33,609 bases of DNA from Streptomyces tricolor. GTDB lineage: Bacteria; Actinomycetota; Actinomycetes; Streptomycetales; Streptomycetaceae. Position 1 is the stretch's first letter, and each line of letters opens with the position of its first letter. Where the stretch lies: the NCBI RefSeq assembly GCF_002155905.1, contig NZ_MUMF01000067.1:1-33609 (forward strand). Reading direction: 5' to 3'. Below, piece after piece: positions 16,845-24,208 of the stretch. Below the pieces are notes generated by a model. It worked only from the letters and a program-made list of their open reading frames with translations, did not search any database and had not been told where the DNA came from. The translations under genes were made by a program, and so were the position numbers.

Positions 16845-17653
16845 CGTGCGTTCGTCAGTCGACGAGGTCGTGGGATGCGACTCTATTTTAGGGGCGAGTC
16901 GGGCATGTACACGTCGGGTAAACGCGTGTGGGCATCACAATCCGTGCGGGGGCTCGCCAACGATGTCCCTCTTCAGGATCACGAAGTGCAGCAAATGGCC
17001 CACAGAGCGGCGCGCCAGCGGCGGTCGTTGCCCCTGCATGTCGATCTTCATCTTGCTTCAGCAGTCTGAGCACCTGAGCTGCTCCCGCCCTTCAGGTAGA
17101 CGTGCGCATGGTGGACACCCATCCCGGGACAGTTGCTGCCGGCCCTCTATCAACCGCACGGTGGCCTACCGCCTCCTGGCCCCTGCGGCCCCTGTCAACA
17201 TGGCTCTTTTGCGAAGGTGCACGCAATGATGCTGTGCGCGTGGGTTGAGACGCGCAGGCCGGGAAGGACCCGCGGGAAGCGACAGACCTTGCACAGGCTG
17301 TGAATATCGCCTAGTCGGGGGTGGGCGCTGTGCAGGATCCGTCGGCCGTACTGCCCAAGATGGCCGAGTTGCTGGAGCCGCTGGCGGCCGGAAAAGTGCT
17401 CGGTCTGATCACTGAGGAGATCACTGGCGAAATGGGAGCTGCGGCGTGACCGAATCCGATGGCTTCCTGTCGGTGCTCTCGCCGTCGTAGTCGGCGGTGC
17501 AGCTCTCCTGTAGGGAGCTGCACCCCGCGGGCAGCTAAAATTGCGGCTTCGCTCGGCAGGACTGTGCGACACGCACCTCCTGCACGACAATGGCCGCCGG
17601 GACCAGACGTCCCTCGCTGCCCTGTACGCCTTGATGCTCTTGGAGCCCTCGCC
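16845..17653. other. No confident gene; possible scar region
   Basis: About 800 bp between the integrase terminator and the restriction-modification gene. Only short frames are present. One of 39 codons (GTG 17330 to TGA 17447-17449) encodes MAELLEPLAAGKVLGLITEE and could be the tail of a lost gene. Base composition is mixed and no coherent protein was recognised on either strand, which fits an insertion or deletion scar. Confidence 0.4.
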
Positions 17654-20600
17654 TTGACGCTCTCCGTCCCTCCCTCGCCTACCGCGCTCGAAACCGTGCT
17701 CAAGCGGATCGTCGAGCGCAAGGCTGTGCGCGCCGAAGCGACGCTGCAGGCCGACATCCGCCAGTTCCTGCTGGATGCGGATCTCAACCTCGGCGAGCAG
17801 GACCTCCTGGATCCCGTGCTGGAAGCGCAGGTGGGCGACGGCACCGGTCACCGCATCGATATCGAGATGGGCGCGACCGTCATCGAGGTCAAGAAGGACA
17901 TCAGCCGCCCAAAGATCCGCAAGGAAGCGGTCGCACAACTGGCAAAATACGTGAGGGCCCGGACAGAGCAGCGCGAGCGCCGGCACGTCGGTATCCTCAC
18001 CGACGGCGCTGACTGGCGCGCCTACACGCTGGTCAACAACGAGCTGAAGGAGGTCAACCATTTCGATGCGCGGGAGCGCAACGTCAAGGCACTTGACCTG
18101 GTCCGGTGGCTCGAAGGTGTCCTTGCCACGTCCGAGGGCGCGGTACCCACGCCAGATGCCATCGCAACCCGCCTTGGGGCGGACAGCGTCGCTCACTCCA
18201 TCGACAAGGCGGTCCTTGCCGCGCTGTACGAGGAGAACAAGAGTCTGCCGACCGTACAGCTGAAGCGCGACCTGTGGTCGCGTTTGCTGCGCAGCGCCCT
18301 GGGTGCCCAGTTCGAGGACAGCGATGATCTGTTCATCGAGCACACGCTCCTGGTGAACACTGCCTCGATCATCGCCCACGCAGTGATGGGCATCGACGTG
18401 AAGGACACCCCACCCGCCTCCCTGGTCTACGGCCAGCTGTTCACACAGGCGCGGATCTCGGGTGTGGTCGAGTCGGACTTCTTCGGCTGGCCACTGGAGA
18501 CCGAGGGTGGCGAGGGCTTCGTCCAAGACCTGTCTCGTCGCCTCGCCGGCTTCGACTGGTCAAAGGTCGAGCACGACGTACTGAAGGTTCTGTACGAGTC
18601 GGTGATCGCCGCAGAGACCCGTAAGAAGCAGGGCGAGTACTACACGCCGGACTGGCTGGCGGAAGCGACAGTGGCCGAGGCTGTCCCCGATCCGCTGAAC
18701 CAGCGGATGATGGACCCGTCGTGTGGTTCTGGCACGTTCCTCTTCCACGGCGTCCGCCGCTACCTGGCTGCCGCACGGGACATGGGGCTGCCGCTGCGCG
18801 AAGCGCTGGAAGGCGTCCACGACCATGTTGCTGGCATTGATCTACACCCCGTCGCCGTGGCGTTGGCTCGCGTCACCTACCTCCTGGCTATCGGCCGCGA
18901 GACACTTACCTCTGAGGAGCGAGGCCCGATAAGCGTCCCCGTCTACCTTGGTGACAGCCTCCAGTGGGACCAGCGCACCGACCTCATCGACCACGGCCAC
19001 CTCGTCATCCAAACCGGCACAGGCAACCAGCTCTTCACCAACGAACTTCGCTTCTCGGAAGCCCTTTTGCAGGACGCCAGCCGCTTCGACGCTATTGTCA
19101 ACGAGCTAGCTGACAAGGCTGCCGACCCACACCGCAGTCAAGGCAAGTTGCCCTCCCTCAATGCCCTCTTCAACCGGCACGGGATCTCCGACGCGGATGA
19201 CCGAGACGAGCTCGCAGAGAACTTCCGCGTCCTATGCGACCTGGTCGACGAGGGCCGCAACCACATCTGGTCCTACTACGTGCGAAACCTGGCCCGCCCC
19301 ATGTGGCTGTCCCGTGCCGAGAACCGTGTTGACGTTCTCGTCGGCAATCCGCCCTGGCTGTCCTACCGGCACATGCCCGAGTACATGCAGAAGACCTTCA
19401 AAGCGATGATGCAAGCCCGGGGTCTGTGGAAGGGCTTCGAGGTCGCCACCCACCAGGACCTGTCGGGCCTATTCATTGCCCGCGCGGTCCAGCAGTACCT
19501 ACGCGTGGACGGTACGTTCGCTTTCGTCGTGCCCAACCCGGTGCTCGACCGCCCCTACTGGACCGGATTCCGCAGCGGAGATTGGGCTGACCCTGACCAC
19601 CCCGTCAAGGTCAACTTCACTGGATCCTGGGACCTTCGCCGACTGCGTCCGCACTTCTTTCCCCGCGCCGCCGCCGTCATCTTTGGACGCCGCCGCCCAC
19701 TCGGCATCGGAGAACAGGGCAACAACGCCGTCGCACTGCCCAGGCAGACCGAGATCTGGACCGGGAAGATCGCCAAGAGCGCCGCTGATTGGGAACGTGC
19801 CAAGGGCTGGATCACCCGGCAGAAGGGCGAGCTGCGCTACCCCAAGGAAGGGCTGATCAGTTCGCCATACAGGGACCGCTTCATGAACGGGGCAACCATC
19901 TTCCCGAAGGTGCTCTTCTTCGTTAAGGAGCAGACTGCCAGCCCCCTCGGTCTCGGCGGCGGTCGAGTGTCGGTCCGCTCCCAGCGCAGCACTCTGGAGA
20001 AGAAGCCCTGGAAGGACCTCCCTGACCGGGAAGGCTCGGTCGAGAAGCAGTTCGTCCGGCCCATCCTGCTCGGCGAGCACGTCGTCCCCTACCGGATCAT
20101 GGGTGCCGACAAGGTCATCCTGCCCATCGAGGGGACGAATACCCTCATGGACGGTGAGCATGACCACCTCGACCGTTACCCAGACCTGGCGAAATGGTGG
20201 CGCGATGCGGAACGGCTCTGGGATGACAACCGCGCCAGTGACCGGCTTTCTCTGATCGAACAGCTCAACTTCCGGCAGAAACTGACCGATCAACTCCCCG
20301 GCGCACCGCTGCGAGTGGTGTACGGAGCCTCTGGGATGTACGTCACGGCGGCACTGGTAGAAGATCCGAACGCCGTCATCGAGCACAAGTTGTACTGGGG
20401 AACCGTCGCGACCCGGCAGGAGGGCATGTATCTTCTCGCGGTGCTCAACTCGCCCTATACCACGGAAGCCGTGCGCCCGCTCATGTCCTACGGCAAGGAC
20501 GAACGAGACATCGACAAGGCCGTATGGGAGCTGCCCATCCCGGACTTCGACCTTGCCGATCCCAAGCACGTTCGAATCGCGGAGATCGGTGAGACCGAGT

Positions 20601-20734
20601 CTCAGCGGATCGCGGAGCTGAAGTTCGAGGAGGGCAAGAGCTACATCCAGATCCGCCGCACCCTGCGCGACTTCCTCCTCAGCTCCCCCGATGCCGAGGA
20701 ACTGGATCAACTGGTCACCGAACTACTCGGCTGA
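17654..20734 (+). CDS. Single-chain (type IIG-like) restriction endonuclease-DNA adenine methyltransferase
   Basis: A 1026-aa protein from TTG 17654, with GGAG 8 nt upstream. The N-terminal nuclease domain shows the PD-(D/E)xK pattern: D69 in RIDIEMG and E78-V-K80 in TVIEVKKD. The methylase domain has QGEYYTPDWLA (motif X region), DPSCGSGTFLF (SAM motif I, D354) and VLVGNPPWLSY (catalytic NPPW, N565), i.e. N6-adenine methylation. The roughly 210 residues between motif I and NPPW are more than usual. The C-terminal region should hold target recognition. Cleavage, methylation and specificity thus appear in one chain, so no separate subunits are needed; none are nearby. It is an anti-phage component of the island. 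Confidence 0.85.
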   Translation: MTLSVPPSPTALETVLKRIVERKAVRAEATLQADIRQFLLDADLNLGEQDLLDPVLEAQVGDGTGHRIDIEMGATVIEVKKDISRPKIRKEAVAQLAKYVRARTEQRERRHVGILTDGADWRAYTLVNNELKEVNHFDARERNVKALDLVRWLEGVLATSEGAVPTPDAIATRLGADSVAHSIDKAVLAALYEENKSLPTVQLKRDLWSRLLRSALGAQFEDSDDLFIEHTLLVNTASIIAHAVMGIDVKDTPPASLVYGQLFTQARISGVVESDFFGWPLETEGGEGFVQDLSRRLAGFDWSKVEHDVLKVLYESVIAAETRKKQGEYYTPDWLAEATVAEAVPDPLNQRMMDPSCGSGTFLFHGVRRYLAAARDMGLPLREALEGVHDHVAGIDLHPVAVALARVTYLLAIGRETLTSEERGPISVPVYLGDSLQWDQRTDLIDHGHLVIQTGTGNQLFTNELRFSEALLQDASRFDAIVNELADKAADPHRSQGKLPSLNALFNRHGISDADDRDELAENFRVLCDLVDEGRNHIWSYYVRNLARPMWLSRAENRVDVLVGNPPWLSYRHMPEYMQKTFKAMMQARGLWKGFEVATHQDLSGLFIARAVQQYLRVDGTFAFVVPNPVLDRPYWTGFRSGDWADPDHPVKVNFTGSWDLRRLRPHFFPRAAAVIFGRRRPLGIGEQGNNAVALPRQTEIWTGKIAKSAADWERAKGWITRQKGELRYPKEGLISSPYRDRFMNGATIFPKVLFFVKEQTASPLGLGGGRVSVRSQRSTLEKKPWKDLPDREGSVEKQFVRPILLGEHVVPYRIMGADKVILPIEGTNTLMDGEHDHLDRYPDLAKWWRDAERLWDDNRASDRLSLIEQLNFRQKLTDQLPGAPLRVVYGASGMYVTAALVEDPNAVIEHKLYWGTVATRQEGMYLLAVLNSPYTTEAVRPLMSYGKDERDIDKAVWELPIPDFDLADPKHVRIAEIGETESQRIAELKFEEGKSYIQIRRTLRDFLLSSPDAEELDQLVTELLG

Positions 20735-20762
20735 GAAGCGTCCCGCAGATCAACGCCGGCCT

Positions 20763-20786
20763 CCCTGGCCTCTTCACCGGCCAGGG
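20763..20786. terminator. Terminator after the restriction-modification gene
   Basis: CCCTGGCC and GGCCAGGG form an 8-bp stem with an 8-nt loop, 28 bp after the stop codon. Confidence 0.55.
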
Positions 20787-20893
20787 GGGTACGCACGTCG
20801 CTCACTGACCGACCTGGCCCGCAGCCGCGCCCCCAGGCCCAGCCCACCTGGGCGGTCGCCGTAGGAACCGCCGGCCGCCCCGCGATCGCCGCA

Positions 20894-21313
20894 TTGCACC
20901 TCGCTCACACGCGAGAGGGCGTAGAGGAGCACATCACCCTGGCTCTCGGCTACGCCGCCGACGAGCGAGCACTGATCGAGCTGCTGCCCCAGCTCGCCGC
21001 ATCCCTTGAGGCCAGGCACAACCTCGCCACCATGATCAGCGAACTGCGTGCGGCGCGCGCGGACCTGGTCACTCCGGCCCACTACGAACCGATCCCGGTC
21101 TCTTTCACTCTCGGCACGGATGCCGTGGCCCACCTCGGCATCAGCCATGCCCGTAACGCCATGCCGGACAACACCGACCCAACTCGGCCCTGCCGCTCGC
21201 CCCGCCCTGCACTACCCGCTCGGCGACGGCACCGACCCCGCCGTCTGGAAACGCCTGCGACGCATAGACGAACACCTGAAGGTGGAAGCGGGACAGCTCC
21301 CCGACCGTCCTGA
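20894..21313 (+). pseudogene. Fragment of an unrecognised protein gene
   Basis: The sequence encodes a plausible helical segment (HTREGVEEHITLALGYAADE, then ALIELLPQLAASLEARHN and ELRAARADLVTPAHYEPIPV). The frame is open upstream to about 20780 without a credible start codon (PTWAVAVGTAGRPAIAALHL precedes). After about 21180 the text becomes Arg/Pro-rich and non-protein-like, while a neighbouring frame resumes with ARPALHYPLGDGTDPAVWKR. This suggests a truncated and frameshifted gene. I do not recognise the family. Confidence 0.4.
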
Positions 21314-21338
21314 CGGCCACCGCCCCACCGGCTCCAGC

Positions 21339-21489
21339 AGCGGCTCAGACGCCTGCCCCGTCTTCCGGGCCAACCGGTACCTGGACTGACAGCTCGACGG
21401 CCCTGCTGGTCACGGTATTGAAGCCGTCCGACCGATCCGGGACACCATCGAGCGACGTGTACGCGGCCTGCTCGCCGACCTCGGCATCC
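21339..21489 (+). pseudogene. Arsenate reductase (LMW-phosphatase type) C-terminal remnant with in-frame stop
   Basis: The frame reads SGSDACPVFRANRYLD, stop, QLDGPAGHGIEAVRPIRDTI then ERRVRGLLADLG. This matches the C-terminal third of thioredoxin/mycothiol-type arsenate reductases (typically ACPVFPGKRYxDW, then DDPAGxGxExVRxIRD). The TGA at 21387-21389 sits exactly where Trp (TGG) is expected, a single-base nonsense change. The N-terminal catalytic CxxxxxR loop is missing, so this is a dead fragment. Confidence 0.65.
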
Positions 21490-21520
21490 TACGACGACAG
21501 GACGGCGTTAGCCTCGCCAG

Positions 21521-22339
21521 TCAGCCACCGAACAGGCTCTCCTGGACGTACTCGATGATATTCGCCTTCGGGCGGAACAGGCCCAGCAACATGAAAGTCT
21601 TGGGGTGGGCCGCGATGTTGCCGACGAAGAAGTGGACGGCGCGGTCGGGAGTGAACATCGACTCGTACCAGCGCTCCCGCAGCTTGTCCTGCACGGCGTG
21701 CTCGCCGTACTTGCGCAGGAACTTGCGGTACGACGCGCCGGCTTCCCAGTCCTTCAGCGCCATGTCGTGCGTGGGGCAGTCGGCGTCCGCGCAGCGGAAC
21801 TTGTAGCGGAATTCCAGAGGCACCCACTCAAGCCGGGCCAGGTCCTGTTCGAAGAGGTCGAGTTGGTCGGCAAGCGCAGCCTTGGACTCAGGCCAGGGCT
21901 CTGCCGCCGTCAGCCGGAAGCTGACCTCCGTGGGGCGGAACACGCCGAGTGAGGTCCCGTGCTCCTCCTGGTCCCTCTTGATCGCGCACAAGGACGGCGA
22001 GACGAGCGGCTCGACGTACTTGTGCCGGTGCTTCCAGTCGCCGTCCGCCGGCACCTCGCCCACGATCTTGAGGGTGTCGAGGTCCGGCCGCAGGCTCTCG
22101 GGCCGCGAGTCACGCTTGCCGTGCGGCTCGACGTCGACCTCGATGATCGAGTACTTGGAGAACTGAGCTTCCTCCGCGAGGAGCCGAAACGGCACTGGGA
22201 AGAGCCGTACGTGCTGTGGTGCGCCCTGATCCAGTCGTATGCCTGCCACGCAGCTGGTCTCGCGGTACTTGTTGGACAGCTCCGGATACGTCTTGACCGT
22301 GATCATGATCCGAGCGCGCTGACGATTCCCTGATCCCAT
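21521..22339 (-). CDS. Unrecognised 272-aa protein of the DUF488 cassette
   Basis: ATG at 22339 with a very strong ribosome site (GGAGGGGGC, 4-nt spacing). I do not recognise the family. It starts with a basic strand (RQRARIMITVKTYPELSNKY). The middle is a beta-rich part (KYSIIEVDVEPHGKRDSRP, then SLGVFRPTEVSFRLTAAEP). The C-terminal part has C183-x4-C188-x2-H191 (FRCADADCPTHDMALKDWE), a possible zinc site, and ends with GNIAAHPKTFMLLGLFRPKA. The LG(V/L)FRP phrase occurs twice, hinting at a duplicated strand. It lies 87 bp downstream of the HTH-DUF488 gene on the same strand, and a decayed copy of the pair lies at 6235-6935, so the two travel together. Confidence 0.7.
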   Translation of the reverse strand: MGSGNRQRARIMITVKTYPELSNKYRETSCVAGIRLDQGAPQHVRLFPVPFRLLAEEAQFSKYSIIEVDVEPHGKRDSRPESLRPDLDTLKIVGEVPADGDWKHRHKYVEPLVSPSLCAIKRDQEEHGTSLGVFRPTEVSFRLTAAEPWPESKAALADQLDLFEQDLARLEWVPLEFRYKFRCADADCPTHDMALKDWEAGASYRKFLRKYGEHAVQDKLRERWYESMFTPDRAVHFFVGNIAAHPKTFMLLGLFRPKANIIEYVQESLFGG

Positions 22340-22426
22340 GGTTGCCCCCTCCACAGATCTCCCCGATCCGATTGGAGGAGAGGCATGCGCCACTGGCAAG
22401 GGCGCGTGCAGGGCCGAGGGGTGAAG

Positions 22427-23107
22427 TCAGGCCAGGGGGATGACGGGTACCGTGGCCCGCTCGCGGACCGTCTCCAGGACGACCTGCCGGTGACAGCGGC
22501 TCTCGTCCTTCTCGAAGCACAGCACCGCGACCCGCGACTGCTGGGCGTGCTCAGCCAGGCGGTCGAGATCGGCCTGCGCCTCCTCGGACCGCAGCACATC
22601 ACGGAAGCGGGCCCGGCCCACGTCCAGGCGGCCATCCCAGAAGGGCGCCCGGTTCTCCTTGGGATTCCCCAGGCCGCGCAGGTGGGTGTACTCGATGCCG
22701 GCCTCGGTGAGTGCCTGCCCGAGGCGGGTCTTGCTGAAGCCCTTCTTGCGGCTGATCGGCGTCAGCCTGACGTCCGCCACTACATCGATACGGCTGTCGA
22801 GGAGCGAGGCGACGAACGAGTCGATGTCCCGCCCTTCGTATCCGGCGGACCACAGGCCGGGGGTGCCGTGGGTCTCCCGGAACAGATCATCCAGAGAGAC
22901 CTCAAGAGCCTCTGCGATCGCGCCGACGGTGAAGAAACCTGGCTGGATCGCTCCCTCGCTCTCCAGGCGAGCCAGCGTTCTGTTGCTGATGCAGGCTTCC
23001 TTGGCGAGCTGCTCCCGTGACCACCCGCGGGCTTCCCGTAGCGCCCGCACTCGCTGGGCGAGCGCGCGAGCGTGGTCGTGAGGACGCGCTGAGTGATGGC
23101 CTGCCAT
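22427..23107 (-). CDS. HTH-DUF488 fusion protein
   Basis: A 226-aa protein. Residues about 12-75 are an XRE HTH (LAQRVRALREARGWSREQLA, then CISNRTLARLESEG). The rest is DUF488: GLWSAGYEGRDIDSFVASLL, VVADVRLTPISRKKGFSKTR, EAGIEYTHLRGLGNPKENR, and VAVLCFEKDESRCHRQVVLE. The DVRxxPxSRxxGFSK and CFExDxxRCHR motifs are hallmarks of DUF488, whose activity is not established but which is common in mobile and defence regions. Start ATG 23107 with AGGA upstream. The HTH suggests self-regulation or DNA targeting. It is first in a two-gene unit with the 272-aa protein. Confidence 0.85.
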   Translation of the reverse strand: MAGHHSARPHDHARALAQRVRALREARGWSREQLAKEACISNRTLARLESEGAIQPGFFTVGAIAEALEVSLDDLFRETHGTPGLWSAGYEGRDIDSFVASLLDSRIDVVADVRLTPISRKKGFSKTRLGQALTEAGIEYTHLRGLGNPKENRAPFWDGRLDVGRARFRDVLRSEEAQADLDRLAEHAQQSRVAVLCFEKDESRCHRQVVLETVRERATVPVIPLA

Positions 23108-23298
23108 GTGTCGTGATCCTAATGGCGGTTGAGGCGGGCGGGCATGGTGTTCCCGGTCAGTCACGGGGCCGGATTCGCGAACGCGCAGGTCCGAGTGCCC
23201 TCAGCTGCCGCACCCCATGCAGCCTCACCGGGCGCCCTCTGGGAGAAGCCGACCAAGATCTTCTCCCGGATTTCTCCCAAACGATCTCCAGGAACCAC

Positions 23299-23335
23299 TC
23301 AGGGGCCTGATCCACTCGGTGGATCAGGCCCCTGA
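23299..23335 (-). terminator. Terminator of the displaced tRNA-Pro
   Basis: TCAGGGGCCTGATCCAC and GTGGATCAGGCCCCTGA form a perfect 17-bp stem with a 3-nt loop, starting 15 bp beyond the 3' end of the tRNA-Pro fragment in its direction of transcription. This is the position of a native tRNA terminator. Confidence 0.8.
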
Positions 23336-23350
23336 CCTGGTACTACGGCG

Positions 23351-23392
23351 TCGGGGTGGCGGGATTTGAACCCACGACCTCTTCGTCCCGAA
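23351..23392 (-). other. tRNA-Pro(CGG) 3' fragment, integration attachment site
   Basis: On the minus strand the sequence runs from the anticodon loop (TTCGGGA, anticodon CGG with G37) through CGAAG, variable loop, T arm (GTGGG-TTCAAAT-CCCGC) to the acceptor strand CACCCCG plus discriminator A at 23351. The D arm, acceptor 5' strand and the 5' anticodon stem are absent; upstream sequence does not pair. Beginning at the anticodon loop is typical of tyrosine-integrase cores in tRNA genes, and pSAM2 of Streptomyces uses a tRNA-Pro gene. Because the native terminator lies to the left, the inserted element must lie to the right. Confidence 0.85.
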
Positions 23393-23454
23393 GCAACTCG
23401 GGTAAGGGTGCTGCCTTGAGCTGCTACGGCGCTCACCTGGACTGATGGTCCGCA

Positions 23455-23497
23455 GGCGTTCGCGGTTGTTCGCCGACGTTTGCTGGCGTTGTCACGC
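23455..23497. promoter_or_regulatory. Possible integrase arm-site repeats
   Basis: Close direct repeats of a GTTYGC-like word occur (GCGTTCGCGG, TGTTCGCCG, CGTTTGCTGG, CGTTGTCACG) some 65 bp from the tRNA fragment, on the element side. Arm-type integrase sites would be expected here. The repeats are degenerate. The remainder of 23393-23748 shows no gene. Confidence 0.3.
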
Positions 23498-23748
23498 AGT
23501 TAGACACTCACCCTGGTCGGTGTGAGCTGTGCCATGACATCCCTCGTCAGCTCCGAACGTCGTTGGGGGGTTCGTAGCGCATGGACTACCGCCAGGCACG
23601 CATGCGGGGCCGTGGTCGAACCACGCATAGTTGTGGCACACGAGGCTCCAACTTGCACTGCGGATCACCTGAAGCGCGAAACGGCCCCACGCAGACCAGA
23701 CTTGAGGGATCATGATGCTCAGAGTCATCACCATGAGTGGGGGGATCT

Positions 23749-24087
23749 ATGTACAAAGAGGTTGAGTCTGCCCAGGGAGACTCCTTCTTCCTGGTCGAAG
23801 TCGTGCCTCTGGCAGTTGAGAACTTTGATCAGTCGAAGCTGCTTAGAGGTGCTGGGCGGTCCGCCCAGCAGGCGCTCAGTGGGCTTCGGGAGGTAGGCGA
23901 CGCAATCGCGCAGACCTGCGAAGACGTATCTGCAGCAATCCGCGGTCGATTCGGCGACTCGCCACCAAGCGAGTTGGAAGTGCGATTTGGGGTATCCCTC
24001 TCCGGGGAGGCCGGGGTGCCGCTCGTTGGAAAGGTCAAGGCCGACTCCACCTTCGAGGTACGTGCTAGGTGGACGCCGAGAACCTGA
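23749..24087 (+). CDS. Trypco1-like (CU044_2847 family type) small protein
   Basis: A 112-aa protein from ATG 23749, with GGGGGGAT just upstream. Pattern: an N-terminal strand (DSFFLVEVVP), a central helix with AGRSAQQALSGLREVGDAI, then SELEVRFGVSLSGEAGVPLV and FEVRARWTPRT. This layout, with ExxFGxxLSGEAG and a final beta strand, is that of the trypsin-co-occurring domain 1 proteins (CU044_2847 family), known as companions of peptidases in actinobacterial conflict systems. Here the partner is not trypsin-like but the AAA-subtilase pair 121 bp downstream on the same strand. It probably acts as an adaptor or regulator of that system (inference). Confidence 0.7.
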   Translation: MYKEVESAQGDSFFLVEVVPLAVENFDQSKLLRGAGRSAQQALSGLREVGDAIAQTCEDVSAAIRGRFGDSPPSELEVRFGVSLSGEAGVPLVGKVKADSTFEVRARWTPRT

Positions 24088-24159
24088 GCTGATGCGTCAA
24101 CACACGCCGGACCAGGAGTGGTAAATCTCGCCTCATAGGGTGACGTGCGTGAACCACTA

Positions 24160-24171
24160 GGGGGATCCCCC
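24160..24171. promoter_or_regulatory. GGGGGATCCCCC palindrome before the AAA ATPase gene
   Basis: This perfect 12-bp palindrome is embedded in a longer imperfect one (AACCACTA...CCTGGTT, 24152-24177) and ends 37 bp before the ATPase start. TTGACA follows at 24176, and a TAACCT -10-like box (24196-24201) ends 7 bp before the ATG, which suggests a leaderless transcript; the 14-bp spacing to TTGACA is short. An operator for the ATPase's own HTH is possible. Confidence 0.45.
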
Positions 24172-24208
24172 CTGGTTGACAGTAGGCCCTCTTGGTAACC
24201 TTCCCCGC

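Noticed and set aside
16864-16874. GAGGTCGTGGG, an 11-bp match to the tRNA-Pro fragment downstream of the integrase
   Set aside because: Too short; the TTCAAAT T-loop and acceptor strand do not follow, and orientation is opposite. Not enough for an att site.
17330-17449. A 39-codon frame before the restriction gene
   Set aside because: No clear ribosome site and no recognisable family; kept only as a note in the gap description.
17195-18526. A 443-codon minus-strand frame opposite the restriction enzyme
   Set aside because: No motifs; the opposite frame has nuclease and methylase motifs.
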